From assembly GCA_000306725.1 (NCBI GenBank), contig CP003083.1, positions 558,001 to 622,000 of the forward strand: DNA of 64,000 nucleotides, in the 5' to 3' direction. A program made the translations under genes and the position numbers. A model generated the notes under the pieces. It was not told the origin of the DNA and did not search any database. It saw only the letters and a program-made list of their open reading frames with translations. Numbering within the stretch: the stretch's first letter is position 1; each line of letters begins with the position of its first letter. Positions 53,904-61,923 of this stretch are shown in pieces. Origin of the DNA: Methanolobus psychrophilus R15 (GTDB taxonomy: Archaea > Halobacteriota > Methanosarcinia > Methanosarcinales > Methanosarcinaceae).

Positions 53904-56894
53904 ATGACCGACGAATCCCAAATTCAAATAGATGAATACACTCTTGTTGAAGAGCCTGCAATTAATCTATTCAAGGATTTGGGATATAATTACATAGATG
54001 GTCATAATGTTGTTAAAGAACCACATCATTTCTTCCTTTTCAATATACTTGAATCAAAACTTAAAGAATTAAATCCATGGATTGACGCTAACAACCTCAA
54101 TAAGGTCATCAGGGATATTACTATAGTCCAAGCAAAATCTGCTCTTGAAGCTAATGAAATGATTTACTATAAGTTGGTAAATTACATCAGCACACGGCAG
54201 GATTTAGGTCATGGGAAGAAAGGGCAGACTGTAAGAATAATTGATTTTGATAATCCTGAAACTAATGATTTTACTGTAGTTAATCAGTTCTACATCAAAG
54301 GTAGCGATTTCAATATTAAACCCGATATTGTTGTATTCATCAATGGAATTCCAATTGCAGTTATTGAATGTAAAAGCCCTAATATTGAATCTCCCATTGA
54401 TGAAGCAATAAGTCAGTTATTCGGATACAGGGAAAAGAATGAGCAATTCTTCTATCCCAATCAGATACTTGTTGCATTAGCGAGATACCAAGCAAAATAT
54501 TCATCTACATTTTCACCTGCTAAGTACTTCTTTGATTGGAAAATTCCATATCCTCTTACAGAACATGAACTAAAAGCAAAACTGAATAAGGAAAACCTGA
54601 CAAACCAAGATATACTTCTTTACTCCTTATTCAATAAAGAGAACATTCTGGATATCATCAGAAGTTACATTGTTTTTGAAAAAGAAGATAATGATACCCA
54701 CAAGAAATTATGCAGATATAACCAGTACATTGCCAGCAAGAAGATAATCCAAAGGATTACTGAAGGCAAGGGTGGCATCATATGGCACACTCAGGGAAGT
54801 GGTAAATCCCTGACAATGACCTATACAGCGTTGAAACTTCGCAGGATGGAGAAGATACCACAGACCAATATTGAAAATCCCTGCATCCTTATTGTAACTG
54901 ATAGAACAGACCTTGATGACCAGATTTCAGGAACATTTACGAATTGCAATTTCCCAAATCCTGTACAAGTTGATGGTGTTGAACATCTAAAGCAAGAACT
55001 GCAATCTCCAATAGGTAAGACTTTATTTACCAATATCCAAAAGTTCCAGACCAATAAAGGTGAAACATATCCTGAACTTTCAAAATCATCAAACATTATT
55101 GTCTTTGTAGATGAAGCACATCGAACCCAGTACAAAGACCTTGCTTTAAACATGCGTACTGCAATCCCTAATGCTCATTTCATTGGTTTTACAGGTACTC
55201 CTATCGATAAAGAAGATAAATCCACTATAAAGGTATTCGGCACTTATATCGATAAATACCTACCTAAACAATCAATTGCAGATGGTGCAACTGTTCAAAT
55301 CAAATATCAGGCCAGATTGCCGAATGTTCATGTTATTAGCAGTGAACTTGATGTGAAATTCGATGATGAATTTGATGATTACTCTGATGAAGAAAAGGAA
55401 GTCATTAAACAAAGGTATGGCAATTATAAAGCGATAGCAGAGGAACAAAAACGCATAGGAGATATATGTAAAGACCTGCTTGAGCATTACAATACTGCTA
55501 TAAGGCCAGAAGGATTTAAAGCACAGATTGTTACTTATTCAAGAGATGCTGCTGTGATTTACAAAAAAGTCCTTGATGAGATGGGTGCACCCGAATCGGA
55601 AGTAATTTTTTCATCGAACCATAAAGATGACCCTAAGAGTGAATTAAGGAAATATTACAAAACAAAATCTCAACAAAGAAATATCATTAAGAAATTCAGA
55701 AGACCTTTTGATGAAGATAACAATCTTGCATTTCTTATTGTATGTGATATGCTGTTGACCGGATTCGATGCACCCATTGAACAGGTAATGTATCTGGATA
55801 AACCGTTAAAGGAACATAACCTGATGCAAGCTGTTGCAAGAGTTAATAGGCCATTTACTGAAAATAAAAATCATGGTCTTATCATAGACTATTGTGGAAT
55901 TTCTAAGAAACTGCATGAGGCTCTTAAGGTATTCAATGAAGGCGATATTGCCGGATATATGGAATCCCTGCTGGATGATGTAGCTCATGCAGAACAGGCA
56001 TTAAATAAAGTAAAGAGATTCTTTAAAGATGTTCCAGTCACTTCAAGTTCACAAGAATATGTTGATAATTGTGTAATGGGAGTTCTTAATGCACTTGATA
56101 CTAGGATAAGGTTTGAAAAAGCATTCAAGGAGTTTGCAGCATATGTCAATAACATCATGCCAAACCCTGAAGCAAACCAGTTTAAACGTGACCTGTTTTT
56201 CTATGGAAAGATATACAATTCCATGAGAACCAGTTATGATGGTGGAAAGGTCAGTGTTCTTGATGCAGCTCCCAAGGTGAAGAAATTAATTCATGATTAT
56301 CTTGAAAGCAATGGCATCAGAGTAATGCATGAACCTATTTCTATCTATTCAACTGATTTTTATGATATCGTTAGTCAAAAGACCTCTAATAAGGCCAAAG
56401 CCAGTCTTATTGAACATAAAATAAGAACCACAATTGCCAACCTGCTCCCCACAAATCCCATTTATTACACATCATTGAGGGAAAGATTGGACAATATCAT
56501 CAAATCCCGTGAAGAAGATATGGAATCCTCAACGGTATTACTGGATGAACTGAATGAAGTGAAAGACGGTCTTGATGTTGAAAAAGTTGCACGTCAACAT
56601 AACATGAAACCCGAAGAATTTGCCATATATCAGATGATAAGGGCAGGATATGTACAAATGAAAGGGTCATCATTAATTCTATCATCTTCAGATGATGAGA
56701 AGATTACTGACGTTGCTAAATCTATTTTTAAAGAATTGGATGAACTTGCGGTTATTGATTGGAAACATAAACAAGACCAGCAAAAGAAGATGTTGCAAAG
56801 AGTGAAGAGAGCACTATATAAATTGGAGTATGACATAACTACTGCAGAAAAGGAAAGTAAGAACATACTCCACCTTGCAAGGGCTAATTTATAA
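53904..56894 (+). CDS. hsdR: Type I restriction endonuclease/translocase subunit
   Basis: HsdR translocates DNA and cuts it. The nuclease core is visible as KPDIVVF…IAVIECKSP (D about 140, E-x-K about 154-156). The translocase follows with Walker A HTQGSGKS (about 294-301), DEAH in VFVDEAHRTQ (about 400-409), the motif III-like GFTGTP (about 430) and the helicase end LLTGFDAP…QAVARVNR (about 615-655). Its 996 residues are normal for the family. It begins one base after the TOPRIM ATPase gene and overlaps the next gene by one base (TAATG). Confidence 0.95.
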   Translation: MTDESQIQIDEYTLVEEPAINLFKDLGYNYIDGHNVVKEPHHFFLFNILESKLKELNPWIDANNLNKVIRDITIVQAKSALEANEMIYYKLVNYISTRQDLGHGKKGQTVRIIDFDNPETNDFTVVNQFYIKGSDFNIKPDIVVFINGIPIAVIECKSPNIESPIDEAISQLFGYREKNEQFFYPNQILVALARYQAKYSSTFSPAKYFFDWKIPYPLTEHELKAKLNKENLTNQDILLYSLFNKENILDIIRSYIVFEKEDNDTHKKLCRYNQYIASKKIIQRITEGKGGIIWHTQGSGKSLTMTYTALKLRRMEKIPQTNIENPCILIVTDRTDLDDQISGTFTNCNFPNPVQVDGVEHLKQELQSPIGKTLFTNIQKFQTNKGETYPELSKSSNIIVFVDEAHRTQYKDLALNMRTAIPNAHFIGFTGTPIDKEDKSTIKVFGTYIDKYLPKQSIADGATVQIKYQARLPNVHVISSELDVKFDDEFDDYSDEEKEVIKQRYGNYKAIAEEQKRIGDICKDLLEHYNTAIRPEGFKAQIVTYSRDAAVIYKKVLDEMGAPESEVIFSSNHKDDPKSELRKYYKTKSQQRNIIKKFRRPFDEDNNLAFLIVCDMLLTGFDAPIEQVMYLDKPLKEHNLMQAVARVNRPFTENKNHGLIIDYCGISKKLHEALKVFNEGDIAGYMESLLDDVAHAEQALNKVKRFFKDVPVTSSSQEYVDNCVMGVLNALDTRIRFEKAFKEFAAYVNNIMPNPEANQFKRDLFFYGKIYNSMRTSYDGGKVSVLDAAPKVKKLIHDYLESNGIRVMHEPISIYSTDFYDIVSQKTSNKAKASLIEHKIRTTIANLLPTNPIYYTSLRERLDNIIKSREEDMESSTVLLDELNEVKDGLDVEKVARQHNMKPEEFAIYQMIRAGYVQMKGSSLILSSSDDEKITDVAKSIFKELDELAVIDWKHKQDQQKKMLQRVKRALYKLEYDITTAEKESKNILHLARANL

Positions 56895-57613
56895 TGCGTT
56901 CAATTGATATTGGAAACACTACTGTACCATATGAACTGATTTTTACAGGTCGAAAGAAAACTATCGAGTTGACAATAGACCTTCATAGACACCTTACTGT
57001 AAAAGCTCCACATGGAATGGAAGATGATGCAGTCAAGACAAATCTCTTCAGGAAGGCCAAGTGGATAATTAATAATTTGGATAAAATGGATGATGTAATT
57101 ATTCATGAATCAAATAAGGAATTTATCAGTGGTGAAAAGTATCTGTTAAGGGGTCGAAGGTATCGGCTTAAGGTCATTAAGGGCGATGATGTAAGCCTGA
57201 AATTTAATAATGGAAGGTTTATTGCCACTGTTCCTAAAGATGTACTTGAATCTGAATATAAGGCACTCTTACATCCTTTGTTTATGGAATATTATCAACA
57301 GAAGGCAGAGCAGGTCATCAGTGAAAGGGTAAAGAGGTATTTGAAATATTTCGATAATGAACCTTCATTGGTTAAAGTTCAAGATTTGAAAGGAAAGTGG
57401 GGAAACTGTTCAAAGACCAACCAGTTAAGATTCAATTGGAGAATTGTAATGGCAACTACATCAATCATTGATTATGTTGTTGTTCATGAGATGTGCCATT
57501 TGAAGCATAAGAATCACTCAAAGGAGTATTGGGATTCAATTAAGACGATACTACCGGATTATGAAAAAAGGAAAGAGTGGTTGAGGATTAATGGGAAGAT
57601 ATTGGGAATATGA
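56894..57613 (+). CDS. YgjP-like (M48/DUF45) metallopeptidase in the restriction operon
   Basis: The zinc site is visible as VVHEMCHLKHKNHSKEYW (HExxH about residues 195-199, third His about 206), with the upstream KGKWGNCSKTNQLRFNWRIV motif of YgjP/DUF45. The overlap TAATG with hsdR shows that it belongs to the same transcript. Genes of this type are found next to type I hsdR genes in many genomes; the reason is not known. A role in processing or turnover of the restriction complex is inference. Confidence 0.88.
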   Translation: MRSIDIGNTTVPYELIFTGRKKTIELTIDLHRHLTVKAPHGMEDDAVKTNLFRKAKWIINNLDKMDDVIIHESNKEFISGEKYLLRGRRYRLKVIKGDDVSLKFNNGRFIATVPKDVLESEYKALLHPLFMEYYQQKAEQVISERVKRYLKYFDNEPSLVKVQDLKGKWGNCSKTNQLRFNWRIVMATTSIIDYVVVHEMCHLKHKNHSKEYWDSIKTILPDYEKRKEWLRINGKILGI

Positions 57614-57622
57614 CCGATAACT

Positions 57623-58576
57623 TTAACCAAAATCTAAAATGCTATATTGTGATTTACCCATACGTAATCTTTTTGCAGTGGGTTGCCATTCGAAGACCTT
57701 CCATTTTTCATACTCCGGAAGACTTAGTAATTTTGTTACATAATGCCCTGCATCTGAATCTGTACATAAGAACAAGCAATAGACAATAGCAGATTCAGTA
57801 TCGTCATTTATTTCAACAACAATAGGTGGCTTTTTATAGTATTCTGCAAGCCTCTCAGTATATATATTAATTATTGCAGTTCTTGCGTTGTAGCCTTCAG
57901 CGATTAGTTCATCATATTTTCTTTTCCAAATATCTTCTTCCATCCCTAGAGCAATACTGATTTTTTCAGGATTTATCTCAACATTTCTTTGCATTCCCGA
58001 TGTCATTAAGTTTATGAATAATTCAGGTTTTCTTGTAACAGACTTTCCTTTCTTAATGTAAGTGCCTTCAAATGTGCAAATTGATTCAACAACTTCCCAT
58101 GGTAAATCTGGCGCTCTATATGGGTCAAGTATCCATATACTTGGGAATTTTGGGTTGATGAACTTCCTTGCTTCAATTACAGCTTGTTCAATTGTAAGTG
58201 ATGTTATTTTACATTTAGAAGATGTCTTTGGATATTTTTTGATATGAGCCTGCAAGCCATTCACTTGAGTAGAGGAAATTTCTTTTGAAGGATGATAACT
58301 GTTTAAAAAAAGACGGTTGCCACCTTTGTAGTTCTCAAGGCATTCTGCAGCTAATATAGCACTGCCCTTCCACATTTCATCTACCTTCTCACAAAAACAA
58401 TATCCTGTAGATGCGTATAAGTCAGCAATGTCTAAAGAAGGAATGCTTTTTCCATTACTTCCGACTCTTTCAATCCAGATTTTAAAATATTCCTGCAAAA
58501 AAGCGTGTTTCTTTTTTGTAAACCACTTTACAGGTTCACACGCTACATCATCATAAATAACCAGTTCATCAGACAT
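57623..58576 (-). CDS. tcmP: Three-Cys-motif partner protein (TcmP)
   Basis: The 317-residue protein has the TcmP layout: an N-terminal YDDVACEPVKWFTKKKHAFL then EYFKIW, the nuclease- or methyltransferase-like core LDIADLYASTGYCF and WKGSAILAAECLENY, and the central ILDPYRAPDLPWEVVESI. TcmP proteins occur next to proteins with a CxxxCxxC motif; such a gene lies directly upstream here (58643-59389). The molecular role is unknown, probably in defence or nucleic-acid modification. The ATG at 58576 has GGGAGTG upstream. It converges with the restriction operon, nine bases from its end. Confidence 0.75.
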   Translation of the reverse strand: MSDELVIYDDVACEPVKWFTKKKHAFLQEYFKIWIERVGSNGKSIPSLDIADLYASTGYCFCEKVDEMWKGSAILAAECLENYKGGNRLFLNSYHPSKEISSTQVNGLQAHIKKYPKTSSKCKITSLTIEQAVIEARKFINPKFPSIWILDPYRAPDLPWEVVESICTFEGTYIKKGKSVTRKPELFINLMTSGMQRNVEINPEKISIALGMEEDIWKRKYDELIAEGYNARTAIINIYTERLAEYYKKPPIVVEINDDTESAIVYCLFLCTDSDAGHYVTKLLSLPEYEKWKVFEWQPTAKRLRMGKSQYSILDFG

Positions 58577-58642
58577 TTTACACTCCCTTGTTAGTTGTGA
58601 AATATCTTTTCGCTCTACATAGGTTATTTCATATTGATGCTT

Positions 58643-59389
58643 TTATAACTTTCGCAAATCATTCTTTATGTAAAAGTTTTTATTGAACTGGCTTAATTTA
58701 TTAATTGCATCTTCTCTGAATTGTTTCCAATCAATCTCTGACTGCTTCTTATTATAGTTAAGTTTACCTACTTTATATAAGTCTACATAATTATGCGTTA
58801 AATCTATTATTTCCAGTGTTTGCTCTACTACCCATACTGGTTCAAGTGACACGAAAGTAGATATTCCCATTTCATGGGCTTTTTTTAACGCTTCAATTCG
58901 TTCCTTTGTTGTAGCAGCAAAAGGTTCAATTTCAGTCCTTAATTTTTCGTTCGTGAAAACAATTGTTGTGCCATAACAACTAAGTTCTGGGTTCTTAGAT
59001 AATAAATCAAAATCTCTTTCAGACCTTTTACCACCTTTTGTAAGTATTTCAACTTTGAGATTATGTTCATGTAATATTTTAATAGCTTGTCTTGTTAATT
59101 TTTCGTCAACATCAATAGGTTGATAGGGGTCTGTAGTAAAAGATAAGAGTATTGACCTAGTTTCATCTGACTCTTGTAGTTCTTCCGCATCTTTTATTAG
59201 CTGTTCAATTACATTTCTTCTAACAGATGGTATTGAAAAGTCTACTCTATTTCTAAAAGTTGCTGAAGGAGCATAACAATAAGTGCATCCGTGACTACAT
59301 CCACGATATAAATTTGCAGCAAGTTCTGAATATTCTCTTGCTCGACCATTAGCTTCATAAATTATTGATGTAACAGTTTTAACCTCCAT
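58643..59389 (-). CDS. Radical SAM protein of the SplB/three-Cys type
   Basis: The radical SAM cluster motif is CSHGCTYC (C31-xxx-C35-xx-C38) in the context LYRGCSHGCTYCYAPSA. Later motifs LLSFTTDPYQPID and VEILTKGGKRSERD fit SPL-like or Rv2578c-like radical SAM proteins. It is the probable three-Cys partner of TcmP, 66 bases downstream on the same strand. The reaction is unknown; radical SAM enzymes with this motif act on nucleic acids or peptides. The upstream gap contains a twin structured repeat. Confidence 0.82.
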   Translation of the reverse strand: MEVKTVTSIIYEANGRAREYSELAANLYRGCSHGCTYCYAPSATFRNRVDFSIPSVRRNVIEQLIKDAEELQESDETRSILLSFTTDPYQPIDVDEKLTRQAIKILHEHNLKVEILTKGGKRSERDFDLLSKNPELSCYGTTIVFTNEKLRTEIEPFAATTKERIEALKKAHEMGISTFVSLEPVWVVEQTLEIIDLTHNYVDLYKVGKLNYNKKQSEIDWKQFREDAINKLSQFNKNFYIKNDLRKL

Positions 59390-59446
59390 AGGCTAATGAA
59401 GAATCTTATAATATAATGTGTTGGTGATAGTTTAGGCTTTTCCTGA

Positions 59447-59498
59447 TTCTTATTGTCAGGCGATGGCCTGCGGCACTGGTGACGGAGGAAAATGAGAA
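59447..59498. repeat. Twin structured repeat, copy 1
   Basis: TTCTTATT (59447-59454) can pair with AATGAGAA (59491-59498), one G-T pair included. Inside lie the hairpin CAGGC-GATG-GCCTG and the conserved CGGCACT-GTGACGGA. It is very similar to copy 2 at 59581. Confidence 0.5.
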
Positions 59499-59580
59499 TG
59501 GGTTTGTTATTACTGATAGATAAAATGAATCTATAATTGATTAATTATTTTGGAGGCATTATTCCATTAGGTTTTGGTAG

Positions 59581-59635
59581 TTCTTATTGTCAGGCGGTTG
59601 GCCTGCGGCACTTGTGACGGAAGGAACAATAAGAA
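59581..59635. repeat. Twin structured repeat, copy 2
   Basis: TTCTTATTGT (59581-59590) pairs with ACAATAAGAA (59626-59635) in all ten positions. Inside is CAGGCGGTTGGCCTG, then CGGCACTTGTGACGGAAGG. The spacing to copy 1 is 134 bases. Both lie between the radical SAM gene and the next small gene, so either a structured RNA or a small MITE is possible. Confidence 0.5.
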
Positions 59636-59722
59636 TGGATGTTTGTTATTACTAAAGCTGGATGATGAAAGCAGTATGTAATTTAATATATGGATACAAA
59701 ATGTTGAAACATCTATTTTGGA

Positions 59723-59905
59723 ATGGTTGATGAAATGAAAGAAGAACAAAAGAAAATTAGTTCAAAAATTAGTCCTAAAGTGCGTGAGCAGATACTTCGT
59801 ATGAGGAAAGATGAATTCAAACTAGAGAATATTATTGATTCAGTTGTGGAACTGAAATTCTATGATGCCGTTGGTAAAAAAATAAGAAAAGGCGGAAATA
59901 GGTAA
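59723..59905 (+). CDS. Small basic protein, 60 aa
   Basis: The charged, helical protein (MVDEMKEEQKKISSKISPKV then REQILRMRKDEFKLENIIDS) ends in a Lys/Arg/Gly tail. The middle could be a ribbon-helix-helix-like or coiled segment; this is not firm. There is no clear ribosome site before the ATG at 59723, or before that at 59735. It ends two bases from the convergent gene at 59908. It is not recognised. Confidence 0.45.
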   Translation: MVDEMKEEQKKISSKISPKVREQILRMRKDEFKLENIIDSVVELKFYDAVGKKIRKGGNR

Positions 59906-59907
59906 AA

Positions 59908-60846
59908 TTAGAATTTTATTCGTTCTCCGGTATTTGAAACACCTTTTCCACCAATAGTGATTCCATCATCATCGATTTTCATTATGAAGAAACAACTATT
60001 GAAAACCTGTTCAGCGTCCATCTCTTTAGCATGACCTCTTCTAAATTCTTTATTAGACTTCGAGATAAATTCAACAGAATTTTTCTCAAACATCTTTGCA
60101 CCTTTTATCCTGACCGGAGTTACATTTTGCCATAAATGGAAAAACCGAATATCTAAATAGTTTTTGTTGAAGTATTCCTTGGCTAATTCTTCCCGTAATG
60201 CAGTTAATTTATTTTTACCAGATTCTACAGGTTGGTTAATAGATGGCGGATTATTTCTTTTAGGGATTTCATATTTGGTTACTGCAAGATTTTTTAATTT
60301 TTGATTTTCAAGGACCAGAGCATTATATTTTCTTCTTAGTTCATCAAGTTCATTTGGATTTTCAACAACGCTCTCTTCTTTAAACCCTTTAATCCCTTCT
60401 AGGAGCTGGTCAACCTGACCTATGTCCGTATAATTGGTTCCCACGCTTGCATTTACGTATTCTATGATTTTCTCAGGAGGCATAACAGCACGTTGTTCGG
60501 ATAATTGTTGTAGGATTTGTGGATGTAGTTCCAATAAGGACATCAAGTGATTGTGCAATCTTTCCTGTTTCTTTAATAATCGTTCTTTAGGATTTGTCAA
60601 GAACTGCTGACCTTTCTTAGTAAGAACATAGGTTCGTTGCCTGTGAAATGGATTTTTAGGCAACGAACTTCTAGTATCATCGAATTTGATGTATCCGGAT
60701 TTTTTGATTTTTGTCAAGGAACCTCTGAAGGAAGAGTATGTTCCTGAATACTCAAGAAATTCATAAATGGTTCTTGATTTATTATAGCCTTCATTGACGG
60801 CTCTGCATATCTGTTCAGTTAATTCGTACATTTTATATTTTTTCAT
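59908..60846 (-). CDS. Winged-helix protein with coiled-coil, unknown function
   Basis: The N-terminal part (YKMYELTEQICRAVNEGYNK … TYSSFRGSLTKIKKSGYIKF … QRTYVLTKKGQQFL) is a probable winged helix. A helical and coiled-coil region (about residues 90-200; LRRKYNALVLENQKLKN) and an unrecognised C-terminal domain of about 110 residues follow. I start at the ATG at 60846 with GGAGG seven bases upstream rather than at 60858. It may be the transcriptional regulator of this end of the island; there is no direct evidence of a target. Confidence 0.7.
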   Translation of the reverse strand: MKKYKMYELTEQICRAVNEGYNKSRTIYEFLEYSGTYSSFRGSLTKIKKSGYIKFDDTRSSLPKNPFHRQRTYVLTKKGQQFLTNPKERLLKKQERLHNHLMSLLELHPQILQQLSEQRAVMPPEKIIEYVNASVGTNYTDIGQVDQLLEGIKGFKEESVVENPNELDELRRKYNALVLENQKLKNLAVTKYEIPKRNNPPSINQPVESGKNKLTALREELAKEYFNKNYLDIRFFHLWQNVTPVRIKGAKMFEKNSVEFISKSNKEFRRGHAKEMDAEQVFNSCFFIMKIDDDGITIGGKGVSNTGERIKF

Positions 60847-61181
60847 AAATTCCTCCATTTATTTTTACTCGTGTGTCGTCTATACATGCAGCACTTATAT
60901 ACTTTGTGTGAAAAGTTCTTTCATGAAACCAAGTGCAATAGCATGCAGGAAGTCAAAAATTGAATTTGAGAAACAGTATTTTTTGGAATAATTTGGGAAA
61001 CCGGAAATGAATTAATAAAGAAAGTGTTAGAGGTTTAGGGGAGTGAATTTATAAATTTCCGATAGCAAGAGGGAGAATTTGAGTACCAGAAAGGTTGAGA
61101 AGCATACAATGGATGTATGCATTACATGGCATACAAGGTTCACATAAAATACTTAAATGATTAAGAATGTTGAAGGAAAGT
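60847..61181. other. Gene-free interval
   Basis: No gene is supported. It is AT-rich, with probable promoters for the divergent genes on both sides. The frame 60794-60991 on the plus strand overlaps the real gene and is not accepted. Confidence 0.35.
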
Positions 61182-61361
61182 ATGGAAACAAAGTGTAGTA
61201 GGACAGTTATTGGCATTGCCATAATATGGGCAGCGGTTATTTTTGCATCTGCATTTATACTGAGGGAATCGGGTTATTTAACACAGTTGATTCCTATATA
61301 TGGTGCAGGGGCAATAATGTGTATTATCCTTGCAGGGAATCTTTGCAAGAAGGGTGAGTGA
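61182..61361 (+). CDS. Small two-helix membrane protein (59 aa)
   Basis: I start at the ATG at 61182, which has AAGGAAAG just upstream; the frame is open to 61167. Two hydrophobic helices (about residues 9-28 and 33-53) are linked by RESGYLTQLIP. It ends NLCKKGE. No family is recognised. Confidence 0.6.
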   Translation: METKCSRTVIGIAIIWAAVIFASAFILRESGYLTQLIPIYGAGAIMCIILAGNLCKKGE

Positions 61362-61455
61362 ACTAATTAGATTTGTATTTATTTCAAATTGTATTAAAAA
61401 AAGGATGGAAACCAAAATTGTGATTTCCAATGATATGTTTAATTAATTGTAAGGT

Positions 61456-61668
61456 TTAAGCAACTTCGCCAAAAGCGAATTTACTCATAACTTTGTTAAC
61501 TGTGATAGTTACTTCATCACCGACTTTGGTGTTAGGGACAAAGACCACGAATCCGCTTACTCTTGCGATTCCGTCTCCTTCTCTTGCAATATCTTCAATT
61601 GTTACATCATAATTTATTCCAGCTTCTACTGGAGCAGTTGAATTCATGTTACTAAACAAATATTTCAC
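61456..61668 (-). CDS. TRAM-domain RNA-binding protein
   Basis: This stand-alone TRAM domain has the family core YDVTIEDIAREGDGIARVSG then FVVFVPNTKVGDEVTITV and NKVMSKFAFGEV. TRAM proteins of methanogens bind RNA and act as cold-responsive chaperones. The start is uncertain: GTG at 61668 (with GGAC upstream) or ATG at 61647 (MNSTAPVEAGINYD), the latter giving the usual length of about 63 residues. It is monocistronic, with AT-rich DNA upstream. Confidence 0.9.
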   Translation of the reverse strand: MKYLFSNMNSTAPVEAGINYDVTIEDIAREGDGIARVSGFVVFVPNTKVGDEVTITVNKVMSKFAFGEVA

Positions 61669-61923
61669 GTCCTAATTGATTAGCTTAAAAAGAAATACAA
61701 CCATTTGGTTGAAAATAAGGAAAACAGTAAATGTGGAAAATACTATCTAAACCTATAATTCAGCAAATCAGTATCAAACTCTAAAAGCACTCTCCTCTAG
61801 GTAAGGATGATATATATATCTATTCCTATAAATGAAATATTTAATTGCAAAGGTACTTGCTTGTTAATGATATAATTATACAAATGAGCACCTAAATAAA
61901 AATAGTAAAAATGGATTGAAATA
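61669..61923. other. AT-rich interval between TRAM and GLUG genes
   Basis: No gene is supported. TATA-like stretches near 61810-61850 could serve the TRAM gene. Confidence 0.3.
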
